Shown here: positions 50,999 to 51,959 of the stretch, in pieces | Numbering within the stretch: position 1 is the first letter of the stretch | Layout of the letters: every line of letters starts with the position of its first letter | Notes under the pieces: generated by a model | What the model was told of the DNA's origin: nothing | What the model saw: the letters and a program-made list of their open reading frames with translations, nothing else | Database searches by the model: none | Position numbers and translations under genes: made by a program | From: JALYUA01 sp038229875 | GTDB taxonomy: Bacteria > Acidobacteriota > Thermoanaerobaculia > UBA5066 > Gp7-AA6 | Length of the DNA: 51,959 nt | NCBI GenBank assembly: GCA_038229875.1 | Contig: JBBROA010000013.1 | Span: forward strand, 1-51,959 | Direction: 5' to 3'

Positions 50999-51959
50999 CG
51001 ACGACTCTCATCCGGAACGGGACGATCGCCACCGCGACCGATCTGTACCGCGGGGACGTTCTCATCGAGGGTGAGCGGATCTCCATGATCGGATCCGCAC
51101 TGACGATGCCGGCAGACGTGACGATCGACGCCGTGGGAAAGTACGTCCTCCCCGGCGGGATCGACGTCCACACGCACCTCGACATGCCGTTCGGCGGGAC
51201 CACATCCGCGGACGATTTCGAGTCGGGCACGATCGCCGCCGCGCACGGCGGGACGACGTCGGTGGTGGACTTCGCGATCCAGTATCGAGGCCAGACCCTC
51301 CGCCACGCGCAGGAAGCCTGGATGGGCAAAGCCGAGGGGAAGGCAGCGATCGACTACGGCTTCCACATGATCGTCACGGAACTCGACGGCAAAGTGGAAG
51401 CCGAAATGGACGCCCTCGTCGCCGAGGGGATCACGTCCTTCAAGCTCTTCATGGCGTACCCCGGCGTCTTCATGCTCGACGACGCTTCGATCTTCCGCGC
51501 GCTGCTCCGCACACGCGAGAACGGCGGCACGATCTGTATGCACGCCGAGAACGGCGGGGTCATCGACGTGCTCGTCCAGCGGGCGCTGGCGCAGGGGCAC
51601 CGGGCGCCGAAATACCACGCGCTAACCCGTCCGTCCCGCGCCGAGGGCGAGGCGACGCACCGGGCCATCGCCCTGGCGGAGATGGCGGAGGTCCCGATCT
51701 ACATCGTCCACCTCTCCGCGGCCGAGGCCCTGGAAAAGGTGACGGAGGCCAGGGACCGGGGGATCCCGGCCTACGCCGAGACGTGCCCTCAGTACCTCTT
51801 TCTCTCCTACGCAAATTACGAGGAGCCCGGCTTCGAAGGAGCAAAATACGTCATGAGCCCGCCGCTGCGCGCCGCCGGAAACGAGGAGCGGCTCTGGCGC
51901 GGACTCGCCGGCAACGACCTGCAGGCGATCTCGACCGACCATTGTCCATTCTGCATGCA
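50995..51959 (+). CDS. hydA: Dihydropyrimidinase (partial, cut by the window end)
   Basis: Second step of reductive pyrimidine degradation: opens dihydrouracil or dihydrothymine. The start ATG 50995 overlaps the beta-ureidopropionase stop. The 321 visible residues have the amidohydrolase metal ligands: H59 and H61 (DVHTHLD), K150 as the carbamylated lysine (SFKLFMAYPG), H183 (CMHAENG), H239 (YIVHLSAAE) and D315 (STDHCPF). No stop occurs before the window edge, so the 3' third is missing (the family is usually about 450-500 residues). Hydantoinases share the fold; context supports dihydropyrimidinase. Confidence 0.92.
   Translation, partial: MTTTLIRNGTIATATDLYRGDVLIEGERISMIGSALTMPADVTIDAVGKYVLPGGIDVHTHLDMPFGGTTSADDFESGTIAAAHGGTTSVVDFAIQYRGQTLRHAQEAWMGKAEGKAAIDYGFHMIVTELDGKVEAEMDALVAEGITSFKLFMAYPGVFMLDDASIFRALLRTRENGGTICMHAENGGVIDVLVQRALAQGHRAPKYHALTRPSRAEGEATHRAIALAEMAEVPIYIVHLSAAEALEKVTEARDRGIPAYAETCPQYLFLSYANYEEPGFEGAKYVMSPPLRAAGNEERLWRGLAGNDLQAISTDHCPFCM

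Overview
The window is about 52 kb of GC-rich, gene-dense bacterial chromosome. It holds 53 protein-coding calls (49 of them confident or fairly so), one tRNA gene and several families of intergenic repeats. I see no transposase, phage gene, CRISPR array or rRNA. The mix of a bacillithiol operon, pgk-tpiA-secG-tRNA-Leu, a Thermus/Rickettsia-type isocitrate dehydrogenase and secreted proteins with an FN..YWVF..GLT module suggests an Acidobacteriota-like organism. That assignment is an inference from gene content, not from a marker gene.

Layout. 0.2-3.1 kb: a dus-type tRNA dihydrouridine synthase, a histidine-rich polytopic membrane protein and a small exported protein. 3.2-8.0 kb: a tightly overlapping operon of a SAM methyltransferase, bshC, bshB1 and bshA (a complete bacillithiol pathway), followed by a YigZ/IMPACT protein. 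8.1-12.6 kb: an adenosine-deaminase-family enzyme, an RDD-like membrane protein, a DUF4097-like exported protein, a small membrane protein coupled to yidD, and a secreted protein. 12.7-15.2 kb, minus strand: pgk-tpiA-secG-tRNA-Leu(GAG), with a tandem duplication at the pgk/tpiA junction. 15.2-22.9 kb, plus strand: ggt, mtnA, tsaD, lepA, two tandem signal peptidase I genes and a one-TM protein. 23.0-25.4 kb: a MerR regulator, two thioredoxin-fold proteins and a DoxX protein. 25.6-30.8 kb: a second secreted protein, purD with a small secreted protein upstream, and a fused homocysteine methyltransferase/methylenetetrahydrofolate reductase. 31.0-35.9 kb: a TPR protein flanked by hairpin repeats, a WYL regulator divergent from two small coupled ORFs, two exported proteins and a DnaQ-like exonuclease. 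36-43.8 kb: two cardiolipin-synthase-type phospholipase D genes, the first flanked by inverted repeats, then glucokinase, a BamE-like protein, two tandem paralogues of an unrecognised family, and icd. 44.2-47.2 kb: a 1005-residue hybrid-sensor-like histidine kinase without a receiver domain. 47.2-51.96 kb: reductive pyrimidine catabolism (preA-like, aldehyde dehydrogenase, beta-ureidopropionase, and dihydropyrimidinase cut by the window edge).

The strongest leads are four. First, a methyltransferase is translationally coupled to bshC, which makes it a candidate bacillithiol-modifying enzyme. Second, there are two adjacent paralogues of an unrecognised ~115-residue family. Third, a tandem duplication at the pgk/tpiA junction creates a decoy start and a 6-codon ORF. 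Fourth, three intergenic repeat families are present: heptanucleotide tracts, a 50-bp hairpin pair, and CTCTCCCC-type palindromes that bracket a gene.
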